A stretch of DNA of 36,003 bases from Chloroflexota bacterium (GCA_002710905.1 PAJB01000007.1:56624-92626), one strand, 5' to 3'; shown: positions 19,101 through 27,966, counted from the stretch's first letter. Notes: generated from the sequence alone by a model not told the origin. A program made the numbers and translations.

Positions 19101-19477
19101 GCTTGGTGAACAACTGGTACATAATACGATGCAATATTTGCTATACCATCAATTTTTTCAATATCTTGAATATCTTCTTTATTCACTTTGCTTGTAATAA
19201 CATCAACATCACGAAATTGATTATAAGAGATATTTGTAATGGAATGAGCAACTGTATCGCCTGTCCCGAGTGCAGCTGAAATAATTAGCGTCGAGAGCAT
19301 CAGTCCTAATAAAATAAGTACAGTCTGCGATTTCCGTCTGCCAATATTTCTGATGCCCATCATTGCAATAATGCGATTTCTCAGAAATATGACTACACTT
19401 GTCAAGATTACGAATCCAAAAGCAATACTTAGGTAAAGAGCGATTGTGTTAATTGATACACCAAATAGCTCGTCCAT
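16193..19477 (-). CDS. ABC transporter permease with two FtsX domains
   Basis: A 1094-residue MacB/LolCE-like permease (type VII ABC fold). Residues 10-30 and 45-65 are membrane helices. An extracellular domain (about 70-300) is followed by a first FtsX core (about 300-430) containing ERNSEMGMARAIGMKR, then an inserted hydrophobic block of about five helices (about 445-640). A second extracellular domain (about 690-960) leads to a second FtsX core (about 970-1090) with ERRQQIGMLRAIGFTRK. The paired conserved A-I-G stretches are the ATPase-coupling sites. Such double-length permeases usually work as single or homodimeric units in lipoprotein, lipid or peptide export. The start overlaps the ATPase stop by one base (TAATG), so the two are coupled. 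The substrate is unknown, and no adaptor protein (HlyD/MacA) is seen next to it. Confidence 0.93.
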   Translation of the reverse strand: MDELFGVSINTIALYLSIAFGFVILTSVVIFLRNRIIAMMGIRNIGRRKSQTVLILLGLMLSTLIISAALGTGDTVAHSITNISYNQFRDVDVITSKVNKEDIQDIEKIDGIANIASYYVPVVHQAKQLSEPIVALSITETDSNQFPTIKTIDQEIITANDLQPLEAIVTAKLIEALDANIGDELTFTFNENIYNITIAYITTESVLASSSSEDNEYLQGRVIQIGGGIILSDNSYALFDPEDAKQFQLGTFGIISVDGGVNNNLEDIKEVGKQLEEKDVTVLFTKSELIEIANTVGSIFVTFFLAFGLFSIGAGLMLIFLTFIMLAAERNSEMGMARAIGMKRINLTESFIAEGIGYDLGSALIGAFLGLGVSYGLIQALSQAFSDFGVTLAFNMQPQSLIIAYTAGAVLTFITVVFASWRAANLNIVRAIRNIPEPQLFSESASSFKHLLFATIASCISILRFIPPIIGYFLVRLLRIDEFRKRYSSSVGWAVLGIIFGLYLIYWGGWSNNQLFAYTSGASIVLLALPIIGVYFGQSPARLYTLSSIVLLWFWLLPLPFNIFIEEANTWNDPINAFFNLFGLGHEQLDGSIEMFFVSGIFMTAASTMFIIFNADKIVGLIGLGGRWFKELVPALKIAVSFPLASKFRTGMTIAMFTLVVFGIVVTTILNANFTRLFLGGETSTGGFQVLVETPPGIKPINNLASTLQASGGVDLSSITQFSRLDTWGINVEAQDHPDIEQVDGMIEGKLNISGANTSFLTSNALNIKGMAEGYESAKDIFTALAVNTNYAVIGERVIEPRGPFGDPSADNIALPAYEELRNTSGWKPFTLIIEPRLPEYLDSTEELEGPGLELTWPEQVEKTQITVIGIIDAASESFIADFGNMIVSDQTLRQIFDNKFDDGKQFFMKSTHYLQLENSSDKNALSVAADIESSLFGTGIQATSIAKVQKDETSQSQSFQILFEAFMGLGLLVGIAALGVISFRAVVERRQQIGMLRAIGFTRKMTAIAFFVEASFIAFIGISLGIVLGVGLSYNLINSPDALGGGANEFEFYVPWLRVIWFLALAYVAVMLMTLIPARKASKVAVAEALRYE

Positions 19478-20169
19478 TAATTTATCTTTTCTTCAGAGCT
19501 GATAACTCCATCTTTCATATGAATAATTCGATTACTTAATTCTGCTACCTCTCTATTGTGCGTTACAAGTAGTATAGTTAATCCGTCATTACGATTTAGG
19601 TTCGTCAGCAGTTCCATCACTTCGTTTGCTGTTTCAGAGTCTAATGAACCAGTTGGTTCATCTGCCCATACAATGTACGGTTCATTCACTAGTGATCGCG
19701 CAACTGTGACACGTTGTCGTTGTCCTCCTGATAATTGAGCTGGTTTGTGGTGGCCATATTCACCAAGACCCACTGATTCTAGGGCTTTTTGAGCTTTTTG
19801 GCGAGCCTCTTTTGTACCTGTTCCTGATACTAAAAGAGGGAGCTCAACGTTCTCAATGCTTGTTAAAACAGGTAATAAATTGAAGGTTTGAAAAATAAAA
19901 CCCATGTTCTCTGCTCGATATTTTGTCTTTTGGTTATCGCTCATATCAATGAGATTTGTACCTTCAATTGTAATTTGGCCACCTGTCGCTTGATCAATCC
20001 CTGATAAACAATTCAACAGAGTGGTTTTGCCACATCCTGAAGGACCCATAACAGCAACCATTTCGCCCTTTGGGATATCTATATTAACACCGCGTAATGC
20101 ATGTGTTTCTACTCCGCCACTTCTGTAAGTCATTTCAAGGTTTTGCGCTTGTACAATTGGCGTATTCAT
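19477..20169 (-). CDS. ABC transporter ATP-binding protein (MacB/LolD type)
   Basis: ATPase partner of the double-FtsX permease, 230 residues. Walker A GPSGCGKT is at about 43-50, the signature motif LSGGQRQRV near 145, Walker B with [12 protein letters not shown] near 165, and the H-loop in LVTHNREVA near 200. The extra [25 protein letters not shown] start and the lack of a C-terminal domain are typical of the LolD/MacB/FtsE class. ATG 20169 has GGGAG about 8 nt upstream. It is 110 bp from the small gene at 20280-20606, the only gap in this part, so an operon promoter for ATPase-permease-photolyase may lie at 20170-20279. I see no exact promoter there. Confidence 0.96.
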   Translation of the reverse strand: MNTPIVQAQNLEMTYRSGGVETHALRGVNIDIPKGEMVAVMGPSGCGKTTLLNCLSGIDQATGGQITIEGTNLIDMSDNQKTKYRAENMGFIFQTFNLLPVLTSIENVELPLLVSGTGTKEARQKAQKALESVGLGEYGHHKPAQLSGGQRQRVTVARSLVNEPYIVWADEPTGSLDSETANEVMELLTNLNRNDGLTILLVTHNREVAELSNRIIHMKDGVISSEEKIN

Positions 20170-20279
20170 TTTTTTGCTCCCAGGTTTTTATTACGCAATG
20201 AGCATAAACCTATTTCAAATTAGATGGAAGGAATTAAGTAGAATATTTGTCTAAAGAAAAATTATTGATTGAATGATAA

Positions 20280-20606
20280 TTAAGACATGCGCCGTACAAG
20301 TAACATTGCCGTGAACAAATCCATTGCAGGTGCAAAAGTAATTTCATCAATAAGTGGTTTTACCCATGCAACTTTATATTTTCTACCATCTTGCAAGGAA
20401 AATGTGGCGCCAATTATATTACTAAATGCATCAGGTTTTCCTGATGCCCAAAATAAACCGTCGTCTTTTTTAAATTCTGCTAATGGGAGTTTATTATTTA
20501 TTTCCTTAATTTTTAAAATACAAATATTTTTCTCATTATCATCACGCAAGTCGATTAATGTATATTCTGAAACATCTCGTGTTTTTAACAAGTTATAAAT
20601 CTGCAT
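20280..20606 (-). CDS. Hypothetical protein downstream of nrdJ
   Basis: A 108-residue protein without a family I recognise. It has no Cys, membrane segment or signal. It contains regularly alternating charged and hydrophobic stretches, for example TLIDLRDDNEKNICILKI and GRKYKVAWVKPLIDEITFA, suggesting a small alpha/beta or beta-barrel fold. ATG 20606 has AAGG 8 nt upstream and lies 15 bp after the nrdJ stop, so it is probably co-transcribed with the ribonucleotide reductase. The complementary strand also carries an open frame, but that has no ribosome site and opposes the operon. Whether it has any role in dNTP synthesis is unknown. Confidence 0.75.
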   Translation of the reverse strand: MQIYNLLKTRDVSEYTLIDLRDDNEKNICILKIKEINNKLPLAEFKKDDGLFWASGKPDAFSNIIGATFSLQDGRKYKVAWVKPLIDEITFAPAMDLFTAMLLVRRMS

Positions 20607-20621
20607 TAGTAAGCCTTATTT

Positions 20622-23600
20622 TTAACTACATCCGGTTGTTGTGCCACATGCAACACATTTTAAGCAAGTCCCGTTTCTTACCATCATCATTTGTCCGCAT
20701 TCATCACATGGATCACCTTCAAACCCTCTAGATTTTGCAATTGCTACGTCATCTTTTGTAATTGTTGCAGTTACAGTACTAGTTGCTTGAGCATTATTTG
20801 TATTAATATCTGAAATATTAATAATTTGTGGTGCTTGTTCTTCAGTAGTAACAGAAGGTTCTTTTTGAACTGTAACGTTTTCAGCAGGGACGCCTGCTTT
20901 TAGTTGCTGATTTTCAGCTTCTATATCTGCAGTTTCAGTTGCATCATCTATACTGCTCACATGTGCTAGATCATCTCTGCCTAAGTATGATACACCTAAT
21001 TCTCTAAAAAGATAATCAATAATTGATGTTGCCATTTGTATTCTATCATGACCGCTCACAATACCATTTGGCTCAAATTTTGTAAATACGAATGAATCAA
21101 CATATGCATCTAGTGGCACGCCATGTTGTAAGCCAATTGATACTGCAATTGCAAAGCAGTTCATTAGTGATCTAAATGCCGCACCGTCTTTTGCCATATC
21201 AACAAATATTTCACCTAGTCTTGGGTTGCCATTTTCATCTCGTTGTTCAAATTCACCAGTATGTATGTATATCGAGTGCCCACCAACACGAGCTTTTTGA
21301 GCATAACCTTGCCTTCTGGATGGTAATTTTTCTCTGCTACCACGTCCAGAAAGCTGGCCATTAGTTGCTTCATGAGCCATATGTGCAGCAGCGGCAGCAA
21401 TTTTTTCAGCTTGACTACCGTTAACTGTTTCACTTACTATATCCTCAGCTTCATCTTCATCAAAATCATCAATTAGTGCAGCGGAAAGTGGCTGTGATAA
21501 TTTTGAACCATCTCTATAAAGAGCGACAGCTTTAATCATATGATTCGCAGCTTCCATATGCACTTCTTCAACATTATCAATAGTAGCATCACTTGGCATA
21601 TTGATTGTTTTACTAATTGCTCCTGATAGGAATGGTTGTGCAGCACCCATTATTTTTATGTGTGCCATTGGTGCAATATATCTTGTACCATATTGACCGC
21701 ACTTGTTTGCACAGTCAAAAACATTATAGTGTTCTTCCAAAAGATGAGGTGCTCCTTCAATTGTCATTTTGCCTAAAATAGCATCATTTGCAACTTCAAT
21801 TTCCTCATTTGAAAAACCTAATTCATTAAGCATATTAAAAAGCGGATCATTTAACTGATCTTCTGAAAATCCTAGCTCATTTATACAAAATTCTTTACCT
21901 ATTACATATTGATTAAATGCAAAAGAAATATGAAACGCTGTTTTTAAGGAATCGTTGATTTTATCAATCGTTGCATCATTGAATCCTTTTTCTGATAAGG
22001 TATCTACATTAATCCCTGTCGAATTACTTAATGAACCAATGCCTGCACAGTAATCGGTTATATCTTTAGTTTGCTCTAATGAATAACCTAAGTTTTGAAG
22101 TGCATCAGGAATTGACTCATTAATAATCCTAAAGTATCCACCACCAGCTAATTTTTTAAATTTTACAAGTGCAAAATCAGGCTCTACGCCAGTTGTATCA
22201 CAATCCATAACCAAGCCTATTGTTCCTGTCGGAGCAATGAGCGTTGTTTGGGCATTACGATAGCCATATTGTTCTCCAATTGATAGAGCATTTTGAAAAG
22301 CATTCTTTGCAGCAATGTGCAATGCATCTGGTGACAAACTATAGTCAACTTGCATAGGGAAGACAGACAATCCTTCATACTCAGCATTCTTTGCAGAATT
22401 GATTGCTCTATTATGATTACGCATAACTCGCAACATATCTTCTCTATTTGCTTCATAAGAAGGGAATGCACCAAGTTCTTTTGCCATTTCTGCTGATACT
22501 TCATATGATTTACCTGTCATTAATGCTGTTAGACATGCAGTCCAACTGAATGCCTCTTCAGAATCGTATGGTATACCAAAGCGCATCAATAGTGCACCAA
22601 GGTTTGCATAGCCAAGCCCTAAAGTTCGATAGTCATATGACAATTGCGCAATATCTTTACTCGGGAATTGAGCCATCAAAACAGATATTTCTAATACTAC
22701 AGTCCACAGCATAATTGCATGTTCATATCCTTCAATATCAAATGAATTGTCTGCTTCCACAAAAAATTTCATTAAGTTAATTGAAGCAAGGTTGCAAGCA
22801 GTGTCATCTAAAAACATGTATTCTGAGCACGGGTTTGATCCATTAATACGACCGCCCTGCGGTGAAGTATGCCACTCATTTATCGTTGTATCAAATTGTA
22901 GGCCTGGATCTGCACTCTGCCATGATGCAACAGCTATTTTTTCCCATAAGTCTTTTGCTTGAATTGTGTTATGCACGCTACCATCTGTGCGCCTGATTAA
23001 ATCCCACTCCTTATCATTTCGTACTGCTGATAAAAATTTCTCAGTAACTCTTACTGAGTTATTAGAATTTTGCCCAGAAACAGTTTGATAAGCTTCACCT
23101 TGCCAGTCTGTGTCAAATTCTTGAATGTCTAACGCTTTTCCTGATTCAGCAAGATTAATTGCACGTTGAATTAATATTTCAGGAACACTGTCTCTTCGTG
23201 CTCTTTTAATGAGCGTATTTAACTCATTTTTTTCTACAGATAAATTAATTGCATCATAGATTCGTGCGACATGTCTTTTCAGTGCTGCAGAACCTGCGAC
23301 TAATGCAGCGACTTTCTGTTCTTCTCTAACTTTCCATTCAATGAATTGCTCAACATCAGGATGATCGTCATTTACAATTACCATCTTTGCTGCACGTCTC
23401 GTTGTGCCGCCTGATTTTACTGCTCCAGCTGCACGATCACCTATTTGCAAGAATGACATTAAGCCTGATGATTTACCACCACCTGATAGTGGTTCATCTG
23501 CACCTCGAAGGTTAGAAAAGTTAGAGCCTGTTCCTGAACCATATTTAAATATACGTGCTTCTCGTGTCCACAAATTCATAATACCGCCTTCATTTACCAG

Positions 23601-24197
23601 GTCGTCTTTTACAGACTGAATGAAGCAGGCATGTGGCTGAGGTCGCTCATATGCACTTGTTGATTTAGATAATTTTTCTGAATCTTGATCAACGTAATGG
23701 TGACCTTGAGGAGGCCCAGTAATACCATATGCCCAATGAAGACCAGTATTAAACCATTGTGGCGAATTTGGAGCTGCTATTTGATTTGCAAGCATATAAC
23801 GCATTTCATCATAGAATGCTTTTGCGTCCTTCTCAGAATTAAAATAATTATTTTTCCATCCCCAATACGTCCATGTTCCTGCTAAGCGATCGAAGGTTTG
23901 TCTAGAGTCGTTTTCACCCGACATTTTCGCATTTTTTGATGGTTTAGATTTTTGTAGCCAAGAAGGCACGCCACTTTCCTTTACTTTAGTCTTTTTAGTA
24001 GGCACGCCTGCTTTACGAAAATACTTTTGCGCAATGATATCTGTTGCTACTTGCGACCAACCTTCAGGGACCATCACGTCATTTGCTTCAAAAACAACCG
24101 ATCCATCTGGATTGACAATTTTTGATTGCCTTTTATCAAATTTTATACTGCTATATGGATCATTGTTTTGATTTGTAAAATGTCTTTTAATTTTCAT
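20622..24197 (-). CDS. nrdJ: Adenosylcobalamin-dependent (class II) ribonucleoside-diphosphate reductase
   Basis: Reduces ribonucleotides to deoxyribonucleotides using a B12-derived thiyl radical, without oxygen or a second subunit. Recognised motifs in the 1191-residue protein are NSPQWFNTG near 140, GSGTGSNFSNLRG near 225, the active-site finger NPCSE at 455-459 (Asn455, thiyl Cys457, Glu459), and APTGTIGLVMDCDTTGVEPDFA in the last barrel. The C-terminal stretch CDECGQMMMVRNGTCLKC-x2-C is a zinc-ribbon tail, typical of this long NrdJ group. I start at ATG 24197 because GGAG lies 8 nt upstream. A TTG four codons earlier overlaps that ribosome site and is rejected. It is preceded by 227 bp without a gene, holding TTGCAT and TATATT with a 16-bp gap (weak promoter). 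I found no B12 riboswitch there. Confidence 0.96.
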   Translation of the reverse strand: MKIKRHFTNQNNDPYSSIKFDKRQSKIVNPDGSVVFEANDVMVPEGWSQVATDIIAQKYFRKAGVPTKKTKVKESGVPSWLQKSKPSKNAKMSGENDSRQTFDRLAGTWTYWGWKNNYFNSEKDAKAFYDEMRYMLANQIAAPNSPQWFNTGLHWAYGITGPPQGHHYVDQDSEKLSKSTSAYERPQPHACFIQSVKDDLVNEGGIMNLWTREARIFKYGSGTGSNFSNLRGADEPLSGGGKSSGLMSFLQIGDRAAGAVKSGGTTRRAAKMVIVNDDHPDVEQFIEWKVREEQKVAALVAGSAALKRHVARIYDAINLSVEKNELNTLIKRARRDSVPEILIQRAINLAESGKALDIQEFDTDWQGEAYQTVSGQNSNNSVRVTEKFLSAVRNDKEWDLIRRTDGSVHNTIQAKDLWEKIAVASWQSADPGLQFDTTINEWHTSPQGGRINGSNPCSEYMFLDDTACNLASINLMKFFVEADNSFDIEGYEHAIMLWTVVLEISVLMAQFPSKDIAQLSYDYRTLGLGYANLGALLMRFGIPYDSEEAFSWTACLTALMTGKSYEVSAEMAKELGAFPSYEANREDMLRVMRNHNRAINSAKNAEYEGLSVFPMQVDYSLSPDALHIAAKNAFQNALSIGEQYGYRNAQTTLIAPTGTIGLVMDCDTTGVEPDFALVKFKKLAGGGYFRIINESIPDALQNLGYSLEQTKDITDYCAGIGSLSNSTGINVDTLSEKGFNDATIDKINDSLKTAFHISFAFNQYVIGKEFCINELGFSEDQLNDPLFNMLNELGFSNEEIEVANDAILGKMTIEGAPHLLEEHYNVFDCANKCGQYGTRYIAPMAHIKIMGAAQPFLSGAISKTINMPSDATIDNVEEVHMEAANHMIKAVALYRDGSKLSQPLSAALIDDFDEDEAEDIVSETVNGSQAEKIAAAAAHMAHEATNGQLSGRGSREKLPSRRQGYAQKARVGGHSIYIHTGEFEQRDENGNPRLGEIFVDMAKDGAAFRSLMNCFAIAVSIGLQHGVPLDAYVDSFVFTKFEPNGIVSGHDRIQMATSIIDYLFRELGVSYLGRDDLAHVSSIDDATETADIEAENQQLKAGVPAENVTVQKEPSVTTEEQAPQIINISDINTNNAQATSTVTATITKDDVAIAKSRGFEGDPCDECGQMMMVRNGTCLKCVACGTTTGCS

Positions 24198-24424
24198 ATT
24201 TTTCTCCAACCTCGAATTACCCTTTTTAGTTGTTTGATGAGTAAAAGATTATCTTTATTAATTATTTTTTTTGAGAATAATCATTTATTCAGTTTTTAGA
24301 GGGTAATATCTAATATATATCGACTTTTTGAATATGCAACTAGTTATCGTAAAGTAATTAAGGGCTAATTCACTTTATCAATTGTTTTTTTGTCTTAACA
24401 GGTTAGGCAATTTTATTTTCTTGC

Positions 24425-25693
24425 TTATTTTTGTAAAATTTTTTCTATTTCTTCTATTTCTCTAGGGAATTGTGCAGATAAATTCTTGTTCCCTGTTTGC
24501 GTGATAAAAATGTCATCTTCAATGCGTACTCCAATACCTTTATATTTTTTTTCTATATTGAAGTTTGTTTGAAAATATAGGCCAGGCTCAACCGTAATTA
24601 CCATACCTGGCATCAAGATAGTTTCATGTTTGTTTTTGCTATACAAGCCATCATCATGTACATCTAAGCCCAACCAATGTGATGTTGCATGCGGAAAAAA
24701 CTTTTTTATAGCATCGTATTGTTTTGATACATCGTTGAAGTGCCTTTTAATAATTTTTAATTTTTTAAGGCCATTATATATTTCAGACACAGCAGCTAGA
24801 TGCACATCGCCTAACGTATTTCCAGGTTGTGCAGCATCAATTGCTTTGTTTTGGGCATCAAGAACAATTTGATAAATTTGTGCTTGGGTTTTAGTAAATT
24901 TTCCATTAACTGGAATTGTTCTACTAATATCTGCTGTGTAATATTCATGTTCAGCACCAATATCAAAAAGGATTAAATCACTCTTTTTTATATTCGCATT
25001 ATTAGCAATGTAATGTAAGGTACATGCATTAGCACCGCTTGCAATGATTGGAGGGAATCCTTGTCGCTGGGCTCCTAAAAACTTTGATTCCCCTTCATAA
25101 ATTGCTTGTAATTGAAATTCGTTCATCCCTGCCTGCATAGATCGAACCGTTTTTAATAATGCTCGACTGGTAATTGATGTGGCTTTTTGTAGAGAATCAA
25201 TTTCTTTTTTTGATTTGTATGTTCGTAATCTTGTGAATATTTTACTAGGATCTATGATTTTAATTTTCTTAAAATTTATGTTATTAAATACACTTCTAAT
25301 AGTTTTATTTTCAGGAAGTAGTTGGTCTTTGTTACAATAAATCACCTGTTCAGCTTTGAGCAATTGTTTTATTTTATTTTGAAATTGACTTATGTCATAA
25401 ACTGCATTTGCTCCATATTTTTTCATAATTGCTTTTGGGCTTGGCGATGGTCCATCCCATAGAGCCTGATTACTACTTTTTACTTCTGTAAATATTACAA
25501 ACGGCTTAGAGCTTTTTGGCAATAAGACAATAATAGCATTTGGGATATCAAAACCAGTAAGATAGTAAAAATTTGATAATTGACGAAAATTATAATGGAC
25601 ATCGCCATTTCTAATAATCTGTTGCCCTCCAATTATTATTGCAGCACGACCATTCAATGACTTGATAAATTGTTTTCTATTTTCTGCAAACAT
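24425..25693 (-). CDS. pepP: Xaa-Pro aminopeptidase (M24B)
   Basis: Metallo-aminopeptidase removing N-terminal residues before proline. The 422 residues contain an N-terminal creatinase-like domain (1-170) and a C-terminal pita-bread fold. The five metal ligands of the family are present: Asp in LFDIGAEHEYYTADISRT (two Asp), His in FPHATSHWLGLDVHD, Glu in ITVEPGLYF and Glu in GVRIEDDIFI. No signal peptide is visible, so it is cytosolic. ATG 25693 lacks a clear Shine-Dalgarno sequence. It lies 25 bp after the DUF4396 gene and in the same direction, so the two may be co-transcribed. Length and motif order match E. coli PepP. Confidence 0.95.
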   Translation of the reverse strand: MFAENRKQFIKSLNGRAAIIIGGQQIIRNGDVHYNFRQLSNFYYLTGFDIPNAIIVLLPKSSKPFVIFTEVKSSNQALWDGPSPSPKAIMKKYGANAVYDISQFQNKIKQLLKAEQVIYCNKDQLLPENKTIRSVFNNINFKKIKIIDPSKIFTRLRTYKSKKEIDSLQKATSITSRALLKTVRSMQAGMNEFQLQAIYEGESKFLGAQRQGFPPIIASGANACTLHYIANNANIKKSDLILFDIGAEHEYYTADISRTIPVNGKFTKTQAQIYQIVLDAQNKAIDAAQPGNTLGDVHLAAVSEIYNGLKKLKIIKRHFNDVSKQYDAIKKFFPHATSHWLGLDVHDDGLYSKNKHETILMPGMVITVEPGLYFQTNFNIEKKYKGIGVRIEDDIFITQTGNKNLSAQFPREIEEIEKILQK

Positions 25694-25718
25694 CTCAAGA
25701 TTTCATTATATGCATTAA

Positions 25719-26207
25719 CTAGTGACATGACTCGTCATATTTTTTGAGCCTAAAGTAATTGTAAGGTAAGGGCGTGAGAAATCCAGCGAGTAACATAAAA
25801 GGTATGACAGACCACATTAAAATTCCACCAGCAAAAACTACATCAACTGTATTCATAGCAATTTCCATAGCAACCATTGAAATAAATGACATACCCATTG
25901 CAGTCTTAAAGGCATTTTTGAGATCCATTTGCCTAGATAAAATGTAAGTTTCGAGCATCACGGAAGTGGTTAATCCGTTAATGATAGCCAAAGTCATTAT
26001 TCCGAGCATGGGGAAAGCAATCTCTGTCAGTTGGAAGAAAAATATAGTACCAAAATCTCCAATAGAACAACCTAATAGACACCAAAGAGTATTAATGCTC
26101 GCTTTACGCCATGTATTTGCATCAGTCCATGACACTGTATCTGGCTGTCCACAAGTACATGATTCTCCACAAGAACAACTTCCAGTCTCTTCACAAGCAC
26201 ATGACAT
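25719..26207 (-). CDS. DUF4396 membrane protein with Cys-rich N-terminal tail
   Basis: Membrane protein of the DUF4396 family. The characteristic stretch ASINTLWCLLGCSIGDFG comes first. Several hydrophobic helices follow (about four), then SMVAMEIAMNTVDV and the ending PLPYNYFRLKKYDESCH, all familiar from that family. What is odd is the N-terminus: residues 1-22 carry three C-x-C pairs (CAC, CSC, CTC), metallothionein-like, suggesting binding of a soft metal such as Cu, Zn or Ag. I use ATG 26207 as start (162 residues) although it has no ribosome site. TTG codons at 26231 (with AGG upstream) and 26243 would add 8 or 12 residues. It is divergent from the CxxC protein at 26345 and upstream of pepP. 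Function of the family is unknown to me. Confidence 0.85.
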   Translation of the reverse strand: MSCACEETGSCSCGESCTCGQPDTVSWTDANTWRKASINTLWCLLGCSIGDFGTIFFFQLTEIAFPMLGIMTLAIINGLTTSVMLETYILSRQMDLKNAFKTAMGMSFISMVAMEIAMNTVDVVFAGGILMWSVIPFMLLAGFLTPLPYNYFRLKKYDESCH

Positions 26208-26344
26208 TGATTGTTGAACTGATATATTCAATTTTTGCCTCAATTCAATTTTTATCGAACAGAATTTATATTAACTATTATGTTATACAATATATGCAAA
26301 CAATACTACAGGTATGTTTACTGATCTATTGAAGGGGAATAAAT

Positions 26345-26938
26345 ATGGGTCAAATTGAAAATTGTTTACTTTGCAAAAGTAAAACAACCATAATAACTGA
26401 ACCAGCGATTCCCAGGGATTTATCTCTTCTGAATACTATAAATTTTACTTTACAAATATGTGACATATGCTTAAATATTAAAAAAATATTAGATAGTCAT
26501 ATTTCTTTAACAACTGGTGAGACGCATACTGTCCAGGGTATTCAACAATTCATTCCTTTGAATGAATATTGGTCTGATTGGTCAGTGGATCTTCAAAACA
26601 GGGACAAAGCTGACCAGGTAAATGTCAATTTATTGAAAGAATGGAACACATTTTCCTATGCAACTAGACAACTTGATTTCCAATCTAGCAATGAAGCATT
26701 AGCTGTGATGCTAGATTATAGAAAAGAGTATAAAAAAAATTTCCATGTAATGACATTTCGCACTTACAAAGATGTTTTAATGAACATTGTACATTGCCTG
26801 AATGAAGAATTACTCACTTTTGGTAAATTAGAATTAACTACTATTGATGATCCAATTTATGGTAACGTGAAGCTGCATGAATGGATCAAATATAATCATG
26901 TTAGAAAATTTCTAAAAAAAATAATAGATTTTTATTAA
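26345..26938 (+). CDS. Hypothetical protein with two CxxC motifs
   Basis: A 197-residue protein that I do not recognise. Near the N-terminus it has CLLC (7-10) and CDIC (about 39-42), a four-cysteine set that would fit a small zinc-binding knob at the start. The rest is soluble, mixed helical with aromatic residues (ATRQLDFQSS, YRKEYKKNFHVMTFR), ending in a basic helix (HVRKFLKKIIDFY). No membrane segment or signal is seen. ATG 26345 has an excellent ribosome site, GAAGGGG, 7 nt upstream. It is the only plus-strand gene between 14.8 and 31.4 kb. Its final 4 bases overlap convergently with the hydrolase gene ending at 26935. Upstream is an AT-rich divergent gap shared with the DUF4396 gene. 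Confidence 0.75.
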   Translation: MGQIENCLLCKSKTTIITEPAIPRDLSLLNTINFTLQICDICLNIKKILDSHISLTTGETHTVQGIQQFIPLNEYWSDWSVDLQNRDKADQVNVNLLKEWNTFSYATRQLDFQSSNEALAVMLDYRKEYKKNFHVMTFRTYKDVLMNIVHCLNEELLTFGKLELTTIDDPIYGNVKLHEWIKYNHVRKFLKKIIDFY

Positions 26939-27846
26939 TTAAAACTAGCTGAGATATATGTTTTTATTTCACTAATGTAATTATCTGTATATTCTGTATA
27001 CGCTAAATCATGACCGCCACAATTGTCATATCTCAGGTATGTTGATTGTGCTGGTGCTTTTGCGTAGATCTCATCTACATGACTAACTGGTATTCTATCA
27101 TCATCTGAGCATTGTATTAACATGATTGGATAGTTTAACTTACTTGCATTTTCTTCAGGATTAATATCCCTTAGATCAATTCCTTCATATAATTCTGCTG
27201 CCCAGATAATGCCATGTCTTAATTGGTTAGCAAAAAATGCAGGAATTGGCGTCCTTCTAGCTACTTCTCCTGCAAGCAGCTCAACTAAATTATTGAATGG
27301 AGCATCTGCAACTACGCCACGTACACTTTGATCTGTATGGGCAGATTGCAATACAAGTGATGCACCATAACTTGTACCAAATAATAAAATTTCATTAATA
27401 TTTTTTTCTGCTGCAAGGTATGTAATTGCTCCGTTAATATCACCTATATCTTTCACAGTGAGTCCAACTTTTGTTTTTGTTGATTCGCCATGCCCTCTAA
27501 TGTCAAATAATAATGCAGGATAACCAAGATCATGTATCTTTGAAAACATCTCTAGTCTAACTGCACGGTTTGCATCAATGCCATGAGCAAAAATAATTGC
27601 TTGCTTTTCATTTTTATTTGGTAGCCACCATGCTTTCAATGTTATTTCTGGATTATCTGAAGCTTGAAATTGAACTTTTTCAAATTCTAAATTGTAATCT
27701 GCGGGAGTTTCTTCATGAATATTCACTATTGATTGAAATGAAAGCACTGTAACATAAAATGACAAGCCGACATAAATTATTACAATAATACTCATTGGAA
27801 TTAAAAACATTTTTCTAATGACAAATCGTTTTAGTAAATTCAACAT
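26935..27846 (-). CDS. Membrane-anchored alpha/beta hydrolase (serine)
   Basis: A 303-residue alpha/beta-hydrolase with an N-terminal membrane anchor (about residues 14-36, after the basic MLNLLKRFVIRK). The core shows the oxyanion loop AHGIDANR near 88, DIRGHGES at 115-122, and the nucleophile elbow FGTSYGAS with Ser159. An acid Asp follows in CSDDDRIPV and the His in CGGHDLAYTEY. It is close to the BEM46/bacterial esterase-like group; substrate unknown. I use ATG 27846 as start because GAGGTG lies 5 nt upstream and because the anchor then follows directly. The frame is open back to 27876 but without a ribosome site. It is separated by about 120 bp from the glycosylase gene start-to-end, so it may have its own promoter. 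Confidence 0.9.
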   Translation of the reverse strand: MLNLLKRFVIRKMFLIPMSIIVIIYVGLSFYVTVLSFQSIVNIHEETPADYNLEFEKVQFQASDNPEITLKAWWLPNKNEKQAIIFAHGIDANRAVRLEMFSKIHDLGYPALLFDIRGHGESTKTKVGLTVKDIGDINGAITYLAAEKNINEILLFGTSYGASLVLQSAHTDQSVRGVVADAPFNNLVELLAGEVARRTPIPAFFANQLRHGIIWAAELYEGIDLRDINPEENASKLNYPIMLIQCSDDDRIPVSHVDEIYAKAPAQSTYLRYDNCGGHDLAYTEYTDNYISEIKTYISASFN

Positions 27847-27966
27847 ATTGCACCTCTTCACCCAAAGTATAGTCATTTAGTATATGGATCATTGAAATTA
27901 ATTGTAAGTTAGCTTTTGGTTTTTTCATGCTTTATTTTTGCAATAATATATTAAATATGTTCTTGC

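Noticed and set aside
20287..20598. Plus-strand frame opposite the small gene after nrdJ
   Set aside because: No ribosome site, and it opposes the operon; the minus-strand frame has AAGG 8 nt before its ATG.
24198..24424. B12 riboswitch ahead of nrdJ
   Set aside because: I looked for the GCCACTG B12-box and a multi-stem fold in the 227-bp leader and found none; a computed search would settle it.
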